The notes under the pieces are model-generated. The model did not search any database, was not told where the DNA came from, and saw only the letters and a program-made list of their open reading frames with translations. A stretch of 64,000 nucleotides of DNA from PHAA01 sp022706565. Lineage in GTDB: Bacteria; Bacillota; Syntrophomonadia; Syntrophomonadales; Syntrophomonadaceae. Made by a program: the position numbers and the translations under genes. This document shows positions 22,812 through 31,860 of this stretch, in pieces (position 1 is the stretch's first letter; each line of letters opens with the position of its first letter). The stretch is from NCBI GenBank assembly GCA_040769385.1, contig JAXGLD010000002.1, forward strand, positions 372,001-436,000, read 5' to 3'.

Positions 22812-25457
22812 CTAGCCGTTATTTATTTTGGCTTGGGCTGCTGCCAGACGGGCGATGGGGATACGGTAAGGCGAACAGCTTACATAATTCAGCCCGATGA
22901 GATGACAGAATTCTACCGAACTAGGCTCTCCGCCGTGCTCGCCGCATATACCCATTAAGATGTCAGGACGTGTGGCGCGCGCCTTCTCAACCGCGATCTT
23001 CATAAGGCCGCCCACCCCTTTGCGATCCAAGACGGCAAAAGGATTATCTTTCATTATCTTGCGCTCCAGATAAACCGGTATGAATTTGCCTTCAGCATCA
23101 TCCCGGCTGAATCCCAGCGCGGTCTGGGTCAGGTCATTGGTTCCAAATGAAAAGAACTCTGCCAGCTCAGCAATTTCATCGGCCACTATACAAGCGCGGG
23201 GCAATTCCAGCATGGTTCCCAGGACAAATTTCAGCTCTTGGTTATGAACCTGTTTCAATTCTTCATAAACCTTCAGGATATCATCGCGCAACAGGGCAAA
23301 TTCCATCTGGTCCATGACCAGAGGGATTTCTACCTCGGTGAAAGTATCGATCCCTTCTTCTTGGAGCAGGTACATGGCCTCGAATATGGCCCGAGCTTGC
23401 ATCATATATATCTCCGGGTAAGTCAATCCCAAACGGCATCCCCGATGACCCAGCATCGGATTGGATTCCGATAATGAATGCACCTTCTTGGCCAATTGTT
23501 CCTTGGCAAAGATCTCATAGGGGTTGGAACCCCGGTATTTCATATCAGCGATTTCCAGCATCAGCGATTCATGATCAGGCAGAAACTCATGCAAGGGCGG
23601 ATCCAAGAGCCGGATGGTCACAGGATACGGCGCCATGGCCTTTAAGATTCCGTAAAAGTCGTCGCGCTGAAAGGGGAGCAGCTTCTCTAGGGCAATCTGC
23701 CGATCGGCCAGATTGTCGGCTAGTATCATCTCTTGTACAATAGGCAGCCGTTCCTGGGCCATGAACATATGCTCTGTTCGACACAATCCTATCCCCTGGG
23801 CTCCGAATTCCCTAGCTCTTAAGGCATCTTCAGGAGTATCTGCATTGGCCCTTACTCCCAATCGTTTGGCCTCATCAGCCCAGCTTAACAGGGTTTGAAA
23901 TTCATCTGAAAGGGTGGGCTCAATCATGGCCACTTCACCCAGCATCACGTTACCGGTGGAACCGTCCACGGTAATAATGTCGCCTTCCTTGACGGTAACG
24001 CCGTTCACGGTGAACTGTTTGGCATCGAAGTCAATCTTAATAGCCTCACACCCGCACACACATGGTTTACCCATGCCCCGCGCCACAACCGCCGCATGCG
24101 AGGTCATTCCACCACGGGCGGTCAGAACCCCCTGCGAATGAACTATTCCATGGATGTCATCGGGCGCGGTCTCGTTGCGGACCAACACCACCTTCTCACC
24201 TACTTCACCCATTTTCTCAGCTAGATCGGCATCCAGAACCACTTTGCCGCTAGCAGCCCCAGGGGAAGCCGGCAATCCCTTGGCGATCGGCTTCAACTCA
24301 ACCGAGGTATCTATCTGTCTATGTAGTAACTGGTCGATTTGTTCAGGATCGATCCTGGTCAAGGCTTCTTCCTTGCTGATCAGGCCCTCGTTCACCATGT
24401 CCACTGCGATTTTTACCGCTGCCTTGGTAGTCCGTTTGCCGGATCTGGTCTGCAGCATGTACAAGACTCCCTTTTCAACAGTGAACTCTATGTCCTGCAT
24501 ATCGCGGTAATGCTTCTCCAGGTTGTTGCAGGTAGCTACGAACTGCTCATACACGGAGGGGAGGTTTTCTTTGAGCTTGGATATGGGCAGGGGCGTTCTG
24601 ATACCGGCTACTACATCTTCTCCCTGAGCGTTGACCAGGAATTCACCGTACAATTCGCGTTCTCCGGTTGAGGGGCTGCGGGTAAAGGCGACGCCGGTAC
24701 CACAATCTTCACCTAGATTGCCGAACGCCATACATTGCACGTTGACCCCGGTGCCCAGATCATCACTAATCTTATTGATTCGCCGATAGACTATGGCCCT
24801 CTGGTTGTCCCACGAACCAAACACGGCTTTGATAGCCATTATCAACTGCTCCCGCACGTCCTGAGGAAAGTCGATGGCCTTGTCCTGTTTCACCTGTGCC
24901 TTGTATTCATTTATTATTTCCTTCAATTCTCCCGCTGGAATCTCATAATCGAATATCAAACCTAATTTTCTCTTGTGTTTTTCGATAATGTCATCAAAAT
25001 GCGAATGTTCCATCTCCAGCACGACATTACCAAACATCTGAATGAAACGACGATAACAATCGTATGCAAACCGTTCGTCGCCGGAGAGAACAGCCAGTCC
25101 CTGCACCGATTCGTCATTCAGCCCCAGATTCAAAATGGTATCCATCATCCCTGGCATGGACACGGCTGCTCCTGATCTTACCGACACCAGCAACGGATTA
25201 TCCTTATCCCCAAAAGTCTTACCGGTTTTTTCCTCAAGTTTGGACAAGGCCGCAAATGTCTGTTCCAAGCATCCTTCCGGGAAATTCTGATTCAATGCCA
25301 GATATTCGTTGCATGCCTCGGTGGTTATCGTGAACCCTGGCGGTACCGGCAAGCCGATATTGGTCATCTCGGCCAGATTGGCACCCTTTCCGCCCAAGAG
25401 CGACCTCATTTCCGATTTCCCTTCCTCAAATAGGTAAACCCATTTCTTGCTAGACAT
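22812..25457 (-). CDS. ppdK: Pyruvate, phosphate dikinase
   Basis: The 881-aa protein is full length. The N-terminal ATP-grasp part includes LLGGKGANLAEM. The swivelling phosphohistidine domain has GGMTSHAAVVARGMGKPCVCG, with the catalytic His in the TSHAA box. The C-terminal PEP/pyruvate barrel has GLCRTEHMF, RGCRLGL and SFGTNDLTQ. It interconverts pyruvate + ATP + phosphate and PEP + AMP + PPi, serving gluconeogenesis or PPi-linked glycolysis in anaerobes. It overlaps the gene for its regulatory protein by eight bases, and a CcpN-type repressor is next. Confidence 0.98.
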   Translation of the reverse strand: MSSKKWVYLFEEGKSEMRSLLGGKGANLAEMTNIGLPVPPGFTITTEACNEYLALNQNFPEGCLEQTFAALSKLEEKTGKTFGDKDNPLLVSVRSGAAVSMPGMMDTILNLGLNDESVQGLAVLSGDERFAYDCYRRFIQMFGNVVLEMEHSHFDDIIEKHKRKLGLIFDYEIPAGELKEIINEYKAQVKQDKAIDFPQDVREQLIMAIKAVFGSWDNQRAIVYRRINKISDDLGTGVNVQCMAFGNLGEDCGTGVAFTRSPSTGERELYGEFLVNAQGEDVVAGIRTPLPISKLKENLPSVYEQFVATCNNLEKHYRDMQDIEFTVEKGVLYMLQTRSGKRTTKAAVKIAVDMVNEGLISKEEALTRIDPEQIDQLLHRQIDTSVELKPIAKGLPASPGAASGKVVLDADLAEKMGEVGEKVVLVRNETAPDDIHGIVHSQGVLTARGGMTSHAAVVARGMGKPCVCGCEAIKIDFDAKQFTVNGVTVKEGDIITVDGSTGNVMLGEVAMIEPTLSDEFQTLLSWADEAKRLGVRANADTPEDALRAREFGAQGIGLCRTEHMFMAQERLPIVQEMILADNLADRQIALEKLLPFQRDDFYGILKAMAPYPVTIRLLDPPLHEFLPDHESLMLEIADMKYRGSNPYEIFAKEQLAKKVHSLSESNPMLGHRGCRLGLTYPEIYMMQARAIFEAMYLLQEEGIDTFTEVEIPLVMDQMEFALLRDDILKVYEELKQVHNQELKFVLGTMLELPRACIVADEIAELAEFFSFGTNDLTQTALGFSRDDAEGKFIPVYLERKIMKDNPFAVLDRKGVGGLMKIAVEKARATRPDILMGICGEHGGEPSSVEFCHLIGLNYVSCSPYRIPIARLAAAQAKINNG

Positions 25458-26271
25458 TGCTTAACCTCCTATAGTAGATTTCGAGAATTTTGCTTGCTGT
25501 CTCTTCGACTGCACGGTTAGTTACATCGATAACCGGACAACCGAGTCTCTTCATTATTGCATCGGCATACTCCAATTCCTCCAGGATCCGCTCATAGTTG
25601 GCGTAGCTGGCCTGCCCGGTCAATCCCAAGGTTTTCAGCCTCTCGGTCCGGATGTTGCTTAATAATTCCGGTTTGATCACCAAACCTATGACCTTGCCCC
25701 GCTCCAACTGGAAAAGCTCTTCAGGCGGAGTCACCTCCGGAACCAAGGGAACATTGGCAACCTTGACCCGTTTATGAGCCAAGTACATGGAGAGAGGCGT
25801 CTTGGAAGTCCGGGACACGCCGACCAGAACAATATCGGCCAAGGTAACCCCCTTCGGGTCTTTGCCATCATCGTAACGGACTGCGAATTCCACTGCCTCC
25901 ACCCGGCGGTAGTACATCTCATCAACCCGACGCAACAAGCCGGGTTCTCTCTTGGGAGCCATCTGGCTGGCCTCCTCGAAAGCTGATATTATCGGCCCCA
26001 AGACATCGACACATACCACACCAGCCAGTCGTGCCTGTTGGCGCAGATATTCCGCCAATTCGTCCAAGACCAGAGTATAAGCAATCATGAAACGATTTTC
26101 CACTGCCAAGTGTATGATTTCTGCAATGGTTTCCTTGTCACTTATGTTGGGTACCTGCCGTATCTCCATGGTACCGGAATTGAATTGACTGGCGGCTGCT
26201 CTCACAACCATTTCCGCCGTTTCACCAATGGAATCCGAAACAATAAAAACTCCGGGTAAATGACCACTCAA
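25450..26271 (-). CDS. PPDK regulatory protein (bifunctional kinase/pyrophosphorylase, DUF299)
   Basis: The 273-aa protein is given the TTG start at 26271, with AGAGGGGG about ten bases upstream, just after the ccpN stop; a longer frame would run into ccpN. It begins GVFIVSDSIGETAE and has the P-loop-like GVSRTSKTPLSMYLA, with further motifs typical of the PpsR/PDRP family. This family phosphorylates and dephosphorylates a Thr next to the catalytic His of PPDK with ADP and Pi. Overlap with ppdK supports that partner. Bacillus homologue: YqfL. Confidence 0.94.
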   Translation of the reverse strand: MSGHLPGVFIVSDSIGETAEMVVRAAASQFNSGTMEIRQVPNISDKETIAEIIHLAVENRFMIAYTLVLDELAEYLRQQARLAGVVCVDVLGPIISAFEEASQMAPKREPGLLRRVDEMYYRRVEAVEFAVRYDDGKDPKGVTLADIVLVGVSRTSKTPLSMYLAHKRVKVANVPLVPEVTPPEELFQLERGKVIGLVIKPELLSNIRTERLKTLGLTGQASYANYERILEELEYADAIMKRLGCPVIDVTNRAVEETASKILEIYYRRLSNV

Positions 26272-26288
26272 AATTTTATACCCCCTCT

Positions 26289-26936
26289 TTATTTCAAGGC
26301 CAGATCCAGGAATAGCCGGGTTATGTTGGTTTTGGTAATCCTGCCCACCACTTGTAGGCCTTCTTTGCCTGTACAACCCAGCGTCTTTCTTACTACCGGC
26401 AGGGAGTCAACCTCATGCTCGACCAGTTTTTTTACCGCTTCCACGACTGTGTCTTCAATATCAGCGGTAATAACATTGGGCATGCGGGTCATGATTACAC
26501 TGACCGGCACCTTGTGAATATCAACCTGCCCCATTGTGGCCTTGAGCAGGTCCTTGCGGGAAGCCAAGCCAGTCAGGCAGTTTTCTTCCTCCACCACAAA
26601 AATGGAGCCTATGTCCTCCAGAAACAGGGTTACGATGGCATCGTAAATGCTGCATTTTTCCCTAACGACAACCGGCAGAGACATTATATCCTTGACCTTA
26701 TATTGATTTAGTATCTTTTTAATCTTGGTGTTGAACCCATCGGCCTTATATGTGTAACCTACCCGGGGTTTGGCTTCAAGATAGCCCGACATGGTCAATA
26801 CGGCCAGGTCCGGGCGAAGAGCGGCCCGGGTTACTTCCAACAGTTCCGCAATATTTTCACCGGTAATAGGGCCTTGGTGTTTCACGATAGCCAGGATTCT
26901 TTCTTGTCGTTCATTGAGTTCGATTTTTACCACCAC
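26289..26936 (-). CDS. ccpN: CcpN-type transcriptional repressor (HTH + two CBS domains)
   Basis: The 215-aa protein has an N-terminal winged helix (LNERQERILAIVKHQGPITGENIAELLEV region) and two CBS domains (KVKDIMSLPVVV..., then VSVIMTRMPNVITADIEDTVVEAV). This layout is that of CcpN/YqzB, which represses gluconeogenic genes according to ATP/ADP level. It heads the ccpN-PDRP-ppdK operon and so probably regulates it. Its start is a GTG with a weak binding site. Confidence 0.88.
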   Translation of the reverse strand: MVVKIELNERQERILAIVKHQGPITGENIAELLEVTRAALRPDLAVLTMSGYLEAKPRVGYTYKADGFNTKIKKILNQYKVKDIMSLPVVVREKCSIYDAIVTLFLEDIGSIFVVEEENCLTGLASRKDLLKATMGQVDIHKVPVSVIMTRMPNVITADIEDTVVEAVKKLVEHEVDSLPVVRKTLGCTGKEGLQVVGRITKTNITRLFLDLALK

Positions 26937-26983
26937 CCAATTATGCTATACTTTTTGGGCTCAGCCACTTAAATCACATATAC

Positions 26984-27013
26984 TTTATAGACTAAAAAAA
27001 TCCTGTTTGGCAA
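26984..27013 (-). promoter_or_regulatory. Candidate SigA promoter of the ccpN-ppdK operon
   Basis: On the minus strand TTGCCA (27008-27013) and TATAAA (26984-26989) are 18 bp apart, 48 bp before the GTG of ccpN. Confidence 0.45.
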
Positions 27014-27024
27014 GTAAAAATTTA

Positions 27025-29100
27025 TTATAATACAATTTTCGTGAAGTCAGCCAAGGAATTTCCCATATCAGCTATGGTCTTCAACAAACCCAGCCGTGCC
27101 CCCCTTAAATCCTCATCTTCAACCATAACCATGACGGCTTCAAAGAAAATATCTATCGCCGGTCGCAGCCCAGCCAGCATCTCCAGCCCCTCCTGATATC
27201 GGCATTCCCGGAAGGCTGCCTCCACCTGCGGTCTTATCAACTGTACCAGGTTATAAAGGTTCTTTTCGCTCTCATCTACCAGCAGCTCCTGGCGCACCTC
27301 GATACTATCCCACTTTTTGGACAAATTGTGAGAACGGTTGAACACCACCATGAAATCTTCCCAATCCTTGCTTTTCCTGAACAGTCTGATCGATTCCGCG
27401 CGACCTGCGATTTGCTGTAAATCATCCAAGCCTTGATACAATACTGCATCAATCAAATCATAGGGGTAACCGCGATCCAGCATTACACCACGCATCCGTT
27501 GCAGAATGAAATCCATAAGATCTTGGGCTGTTTCTTCAGCATTGAGTTTAAGTTTAAAGCCAAACCTGGTCATAGCGGCGTGGGTATCCGTTATCAATAC
27601 GCGCAAGCGGGTCTCTAACCGGAGGTCGATGATCATATAGACCACCCCCAGGGCTTGGCGTCTCAAGGCATAAGGATCCTGAGAACCCGTAGGTTTGATG
27701 CCCATTGCGAAAAACGCTGTTAAATTAAACAATTTTTCCGCCAAAGCCAGAACGGTTCCAGTAGCTGTAACCGGCAGACGATCTCCCGCAAACTTGGGCA
27801 GGTAATGCTCCAGGATAGCTTCGGCTACCTCGCTGTTTTCTGCGCTCTGCCGGGCATAGTAGCGGCCCATTATCCCCTGCAGCTCAGGGAACTCGTAGAC
27901 CATACTGCTGAGCAGATCGGCCTTGCATAAAAGGGCAGCCCGATCCAGATCATCCTGGTTGCTTAATCCCAGGTTTTCGCCAATTGATACCGCCAGGCTG
28001 CGCAGGCACTCCACTTTATCCAGGATACTGCCCAGCTTTTCATGAAATAGGACATCCTTCAACCCTGGTACCAAATCCCTCAAGGGGTGGGATATATCCT
28101 CTTTCCAAAAGAAGAGGGCATCTTCCAGTCGAGCTTTCAGGACCCTTTCGTTGCCGGCCCGGACCAGGTCCATACAATAATCGGTCCCGTTCCTGACTCC
28201 GATAAAACCTGCCATTAGCTTTTGATCCGGGGAGAAGACCGGGAAATACCTCTGATGGGCTATCATGCTGGTAGTCAAAACCTCGGCCGGGACATCCAGA
28301 TAGGATGGAGAGAACTGACCATAAAAGGCGGTGGGGTATTCCACCAGAAAACACACTTCATTGAGCAGATCCTCGCTTTCAATGGCAGTTCCGCCAGCCC
28401 GGGATGCTGTTTCCCTGACCTGGGACCTTATCATCTCTTTGCGCTCCGACTGGTCGACGATAACATAATTATTGCGCAAGGCGGCAAAGTATTCGTCAAT
28501 ACCTGCAACCTTGATTGGACCGGAAGCCAGAAAACGGTGTCCCATGGTCCAATCAGCGCTTTCGATGTTTTCTATCCGGATCGATAACAGCTGTGACCCG
28601 AAGAAAGCCAACAGCCAGCGGATAGGCCGCGCAAATCTGGTCTGGAAATAGCCCCAGCGCATTGAGCGGGGAAAATTCATTGCACTGATGATGTCGGTTA
28701 ATAGACCGGCAATCAATTTCTCTGTCTGACCGCCTACTTCCTGTTTGACGGCATAAACATACTCAACCCCAGCCACATCTCTAATTTCCAGATCGGACAC
28801 TTCCAGGCCCTGGCTGCGGGCAAAACCAAGAGCCGCCTTGGTAGGGGCGCCATCTTGGCTGAAAGCACTGGATTTCTTCGGCCCCCGGTTTTCGATCACC
28901 GTATCCTTTTGTTTTTCCTCCAGCCCTTTTACATGTAAGACCAGCCGACGGGGTGTGCCCAGGGTGATGATTTCCGAAAACTCCAGGCGGCTTTGCTGGA
29001 GTTTGGCAGCAGCAATAGTCTTTAGATCATCCAGAGCTCCGGGCATCAATGCCGAAGGTATCTCTTCAACCCCTATTTCCAGAAGCATGTCTTGGCTCAT
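27025..29100 (-). CDS. glyS: Glycyl-tRNA synthetase beta subunit
   Basis: The 691-aa protein begins LLEIGVEEIPSALMPGAL, the standard GlyS start, and carries TRRLVLHVKGL, MRWGYFQTRFARPIRWLLAF and a C-terminal anticodon-binding (DALR-like) region. It pairs with the alpha subunit to charge tRNA-Gly in an alpha2beta2 enzyme. It overlaps glyQ by one base. Confidence 0.98.
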   Translation of the reverse strand: MSQDMLLEIGVEEIPSALMPGALDDLKTIAAAKLQQSRLEFSEIITLGTPRRLVLHVKGLEEKQKDTVIENRGPKKSSAFSQDGAPTKAALGFARSQGLEVSDLEIRDVAGVEYVYAVKQEVGGQTEKLIAGLLTDIISAMNFPRSMRWGYFQTRFARPIRWLLAFFGSQLLSIRIENIESADWTMGHRFLASGPIKVAGIDEYFAALRNNYVIVDQSERKEMIRSQVRETASRAGGTAIESEDLLNEVCFLVEYPTAFYGQFSPSYLDVPAEVLTTSMIAHQRYFPVFSPDQKLMAGFIGVRNGTDYCMDLVRAGNERVLKARLEDALFFWKEDISHPLRDLVPGLKDVLFHEKLGSILDKVECLRSLAVSIGENLGLSNQDDLDRAALLCKADLLSSMVYEFPELQGIMGRYYARQSAENSEVAEAILEHYLPKFAGDRLPVTATGTVLALAEKLFNLTAFFAMGIKPTGSQDPYALRRQALGVVYMIIDLRLETRLRVLITDTHAAMTRFGFKLKLNAEETAQDLMDFILQRMRGVMLDRGYPYDLIDAVLYQGLDDLQQIAGRAESIRLFRKSKDWEDFMVVFNRSHNLSKKWDSIEVRQELLVDESEKNLYNLVQLIRPQVEAAFRECRYQEGLEMLAGLRPAIDIFFEAVMVMVEDEDLRGARLGLLKTIADMGNSLADFTKIVL

Positions 29101-30014
29101 TACCCTAGGACCTCCTTTGTTTGTAACAATTCGGCTCTTAATCTCTCATCCTTTATCAGCGGATAGCCCATCCTTTCCCTCTGCTCCAGATACTCACGGG
29201 CTACGGTGCGGGCCAGGTTGCGGACCCGGCCAATATATCCGGTGCGTTCGGTTACACTGATGGCGCCGCGGGCGTCCAACAGGTTGAATAGATGCGAGCA
29301 TTTCAGGACATAATCATAAGCCGGTTGTGGGAGTTTCAGGTCGGCGACCCGCCTTGCTTCCTCCTCACACAGATTGAACATGGTGGTTAATGTGGGTACG
29401 TCGGCCGCCGTGAAGTTATAATGGGAGTAATCCACCTCCGCCTGATGATGGATATCTGCATAACTTATGCCATCTACCCACTCTACGTCAAAAACACTTT
29501 CTTTGTTCTGTATATACATGGCGATGCGCTCCAGACCATAAGTTATTTCGGCGCTCACCGGATAGCAGTCGAATCCCCCGCATTGTTGAAAATAGGTGAA
29601 TTGGGTGATTTCCATACCATCCAGCCAGATCTCCCAGCCCAATCCCCAGGCTCCCAAAGTAGGCGATTCCCAATTGTCCTCCACCAGCCTGATATCATGC
29701 TTTTCCGGTTCAATACCCAACTGCCGCAGACTCTCCAGGTATAGTTCGATCACGTCATCCGGCGAGGGTTTCAGGATCACCTGGAACTGGTAGTAATGCT
29801 GCAAACGATTAGGATTCTCTCCGTAGCGTCCGTCAGTGGGACGGCGGGATGGTTCCACATAGGCGACATTCCATGGTTCAGGCCCCAAGCAACGCAGGAA
29901 AGTAGCCGGGTTCATGGTTCCGGCGCCTTTTTCCAGGTCGTAGGGCTGTTGGATTACACAACCCTGTTGACCCCAGTACTTCTGCAGATTCATGATGATC
30001 TCCTGGAAATTCAT
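29100..30014 (-). CDS. glyQ: Glycyl-tRNA synthetase alpha subunit
   Basis: The 304-aa protein carries the class II core for glycine: KYWGQQGCVIQQPYDLEKGAGTMNP region, EPSRRPTDGRYGENPNR and GWEIWLDGMEITQFTYFQQ. It supplies aminoacylation activity. It lies behind a T-box leader (30110-30311) that should sense uncharged tRNA-Gly. Confidence 0.98.
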   Translation of the reverse strand: MNFQEIIMNLQKYWGQQGCVIQQPYDLEKGAGTMNPATFLRCLGPEPWNVAYVEPSRRPTDGRYGENPNRLQHYYQFQVILKPSPDDVIELYLESLRQLGIEPEKHDIRLVEDNWESPTLGAWGLGWEIWLDGMEITQFTYFQQCGGFDCYPVSAEITYGLERIAMYIQNKESVFDVEWVDGISYADIHHQAEVDYSHYNFTAADVPTLTTMFNLCEEEARRVADLKLPQPAYDYVLKCSHLFNLLDARGAISVTERTGYIGRVRNLARTVAREYLEQRERMGYPLIKDERLRAELLQTKEVLG

Positions 30015-30109
30015 TTCTTGACCCCCTGTGTATTTTGTTTTTTACCCAACTGTGGCTTTATATTAGACTTCCCTATTAAAGCTGATAATCTGGCCTCCGC
30101 CATTTGAGC

Positions 30110-30311
30110 CCTAAAATTAAGAAATGCCCGTAACATAACAGGGACGGGATTAACCCGCGGTTCCACCCTGCTTGACACGTGGCCCACCTCGTTGCTGCCC
30201 ATTACTCCGAAACGCCTTCAGACAAAGCCCCTGCCGGTTTCCATCTTGCCCGGCTTTCTGTAAGGGGGTATTTATCTTACTCCTTTTCATCATCGTGTGG
30301 CTATTAAATTC
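30110..30311 (-). promoter_or_regulatory. T-box leader of glyQS
   Basis: The minus strand carries the T-box AGGGTGGAACCGCG (30156-30169), followed by CGTCCCT, which completes the antiterminator. The UGGA of the bulge pairs with the UCCA end of tRNA-Gly, which fits the adjacent glycyl synthetase. A terminator-like stem CCCGT/ACGGG (30127-30148) follows. Stem I sequence runs from the promoter at about 30310; I could not assign the glycine specifier with confidence. Confidence 0.88.
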
Positions 30312-30317
30312 ATTGAT

Positions 30318-30346
30318 AGTTTATCAACCGTCAAAACCCTTGTCAA
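30318..30346 (-). promoter_or_regulatory. SigA promoter of the glyQS operon
   Basis: On the minus strand TTGACA (30341-30346) and TAAACT (30318-30323) are exactly 17 bp apart. The -35 box overlaps the recO stop codon region. Confidence 0.8.
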
Positions 30347-31098
30347 ATGGAAACCGGCACGGCTTGCTTGAGCCAGCGGATAGTGTTTTTTGTGCGGAAT
30401 TTCCGCTCCACGTGGTACTCCAGATAAAGCTCCAGGAAAGATTCCAGTTGCCGCATGGCTTCGGGTGCTGCCTTCACTCGCCGTACCGCCTGCAGATTAC
30501 CCCCTGACAGCAAACGCAGCAAAGCCAGGCAATCTCCCCGCAGGATCATGTGGTTGCCGCTGGCCGGACAAGTATCGCATACCAGACCACCATCGGCCAG
30601 GCTGAAGATTAATCTATTGAATACTTTGCTGCCGCACCGAACACAACGATCCAAAACCGGTTTATAGCCCAAATTAACCAGCAACTGACTTTCAAAATAT
30701 CGTATCAGAATGGGGTTGAAGCCTTCTTGATTGATTAGCTCCAGTACATTCACCATAGTCAGGTAAAGTTGCGACAAGGGTGACCGGTCCATCAAGCTTT
30801 TATCAAGAATCTCCATCATGTACATTATGTGCAGGGTCCGGTGCAGGTCCTCGCGCGAATTGCCGTAAAAATCGATCACTCGCCCTTGGGTGATAAGATC
30901 CAGTTCGCGACCCTGGCTGAAAAACAGCAGGGAGTGACAGAAGGGCTGGACACAACCGCGCAGACTGCTTTTCGGCTTCTTAACTCCTTTGGCTACCGCC
31001 GTTAATTTGCCTTCTTTCTCTGAAAAGACCGTGATCAATTGATCGCTTTCCCTGAGATCACGGGCCCTTAAGATGATGGAACGACTCCGGTAATACAT
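30343..31098 (-). CDS. recO: DNA repair protein RecO
   Basis: The 251-aa protein has an N-terminal OB fold (RARDLRESDQLITVFSEKEGKL region, then GVKKPKSSLRGCVQPF) and a zinc-binding CVRCG...CDTC pair in the C-terminal part. RecO loads RecA on gaps with RecR. It lies downstream of deoC and upstream of the glyQS promoter. Confidence 0.95.
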   Translation of the reverse strand: MYYRSRSIILRARDLRESDQLITVFSEKEGKLTAVAKGVKKPKSSLRGCVQPFCHSLLFFSQGRELDLITQGRVIDFYGNSREDLHRTLHIMYMMEILDKSLMDRSPLSQLYLTMVNVLELINQEGFNPILIRYFESQLLVNLGYKPVLDRCVRCGSKVFNRLIFSLADGGLVCDTCPASGNHMILRGDCLALLRLLSGGNLQAVRRVKAAPEAMRQLESFLELYLEYHVERKFRTKNTIRWLKQAVPVSI

Positions 31099-31148
31099 AT
31101 ATGACTCCTCAATTACTTAGGTCTTAGGGGTAATGGTTAATGCCGTTT

Positions 31149-31814
31149 TCATCGGGTTGCCTGATAGGCCTTCAACAATTGGCCCGCGCTGCTGGTGCCA
31201 AGTCGATCCGCTCCTGCATTGATCAATGCCAAGGCCAGGTCTAGTTCCCTGATTCCCCCCGATGCCTTGATTTTGAGAGATGGTTTCTTGTACTTGATGA
31301 TGTTGATGATATCTTCCAAGTTGGCCCCCCGGGGCCCGAATCCAGTTGAGGTCTTGACGAAATCAGCCTCGGTTTGGTTGATCAACCTGATGATTTCAGC
31401 AAGTTCCTCATGTTCTAACAAGGCAGTTTCGATAATAACCTTGAGGGTAAACCGGTGCTGCAGCTTAAGGGCGGCTATCGCTTCAATCTCTCGACCCACA
31501 GTGCGGTAGTCACGGTCTTTAACGGCTCCGATATTGATGACCATATCCAGCTCACCGGCGCCCTCGTCCAGAGCCGCCGAGGCCAGGTACACCTTGCTGG
31601 CCACCCCATCAGCACCCAGCGGGAAGCCCACCACGGTACAAAGCTGCACCGGGGTTCCCGCCAACAAGCGGCGGCAGAGGGGAAGCCGATAAGGATGCAC
31701 GCACACCGCTGCCATATGACACTCTATGGCTTCCCGGCACAACTGCTCGATATCGATTTGCCGAGCCTCTGGCCGCAAATTTGTGCTGTCCAAATAGGCA
31801 GCCAAATTAATCAT
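31149..31814 (-). CDS. deoC: Deoxyribose-phosphate aldolase
   Basis: The 221-aa protein contains the DeoC motifs LDSTNLRPEA, CVHPYRLP, VGFPLGA, LDMVINIGAVKD, LKVIIETALL, FVKTSTGFGPRGA (Schiff-base Lys in VKTSTGF) and IKASGGIR. It splits deoxyribose 5-phosphate to glyceraldehyde 3-phosphate and acetaldehyde in nucleoside salvage. It sits between era and recO, where relatives usually have no gene; cytidine deaminase just upstream makes a small salvage link. Confidence 0.97.
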   Translation of the reverse strand: MINLAAYLDSTNLRPEARQIDIEQLCREAIECHMAAVCVHPYRLPLCRRLLAGTPVQLCTVVGFPLGADGVASKVYLASAALDEGAGELDMVINIGAVKDRDYRTVGREIEAIAALKLQHRFTLKVIIETALLEHEELAEIIRLINQTEADFVKTSTGFGPRGANLEDIINIIKYKKPSLKIKASGGIRELDLALALINAGADRLGTSSAGQLLKAYQATR

Positions 31815-31860
31815 ATCAACGCTCCCCCTTGCCAGCGTTTCAACCTCGGCCTATGCCGAC

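Noticed and set aside
22314..22900. Several plus-strand ORFs in the ppdK-dgt gap
   Set aside because: They lack binding sites, are not membrane or family-like, and overlap dgt or ppdK on the other strand.
30011..30202. 63-aa minus-strand ORF before glyQ
   Set aside because: It lies in the T-box leader and its composition follows the RNA structure.
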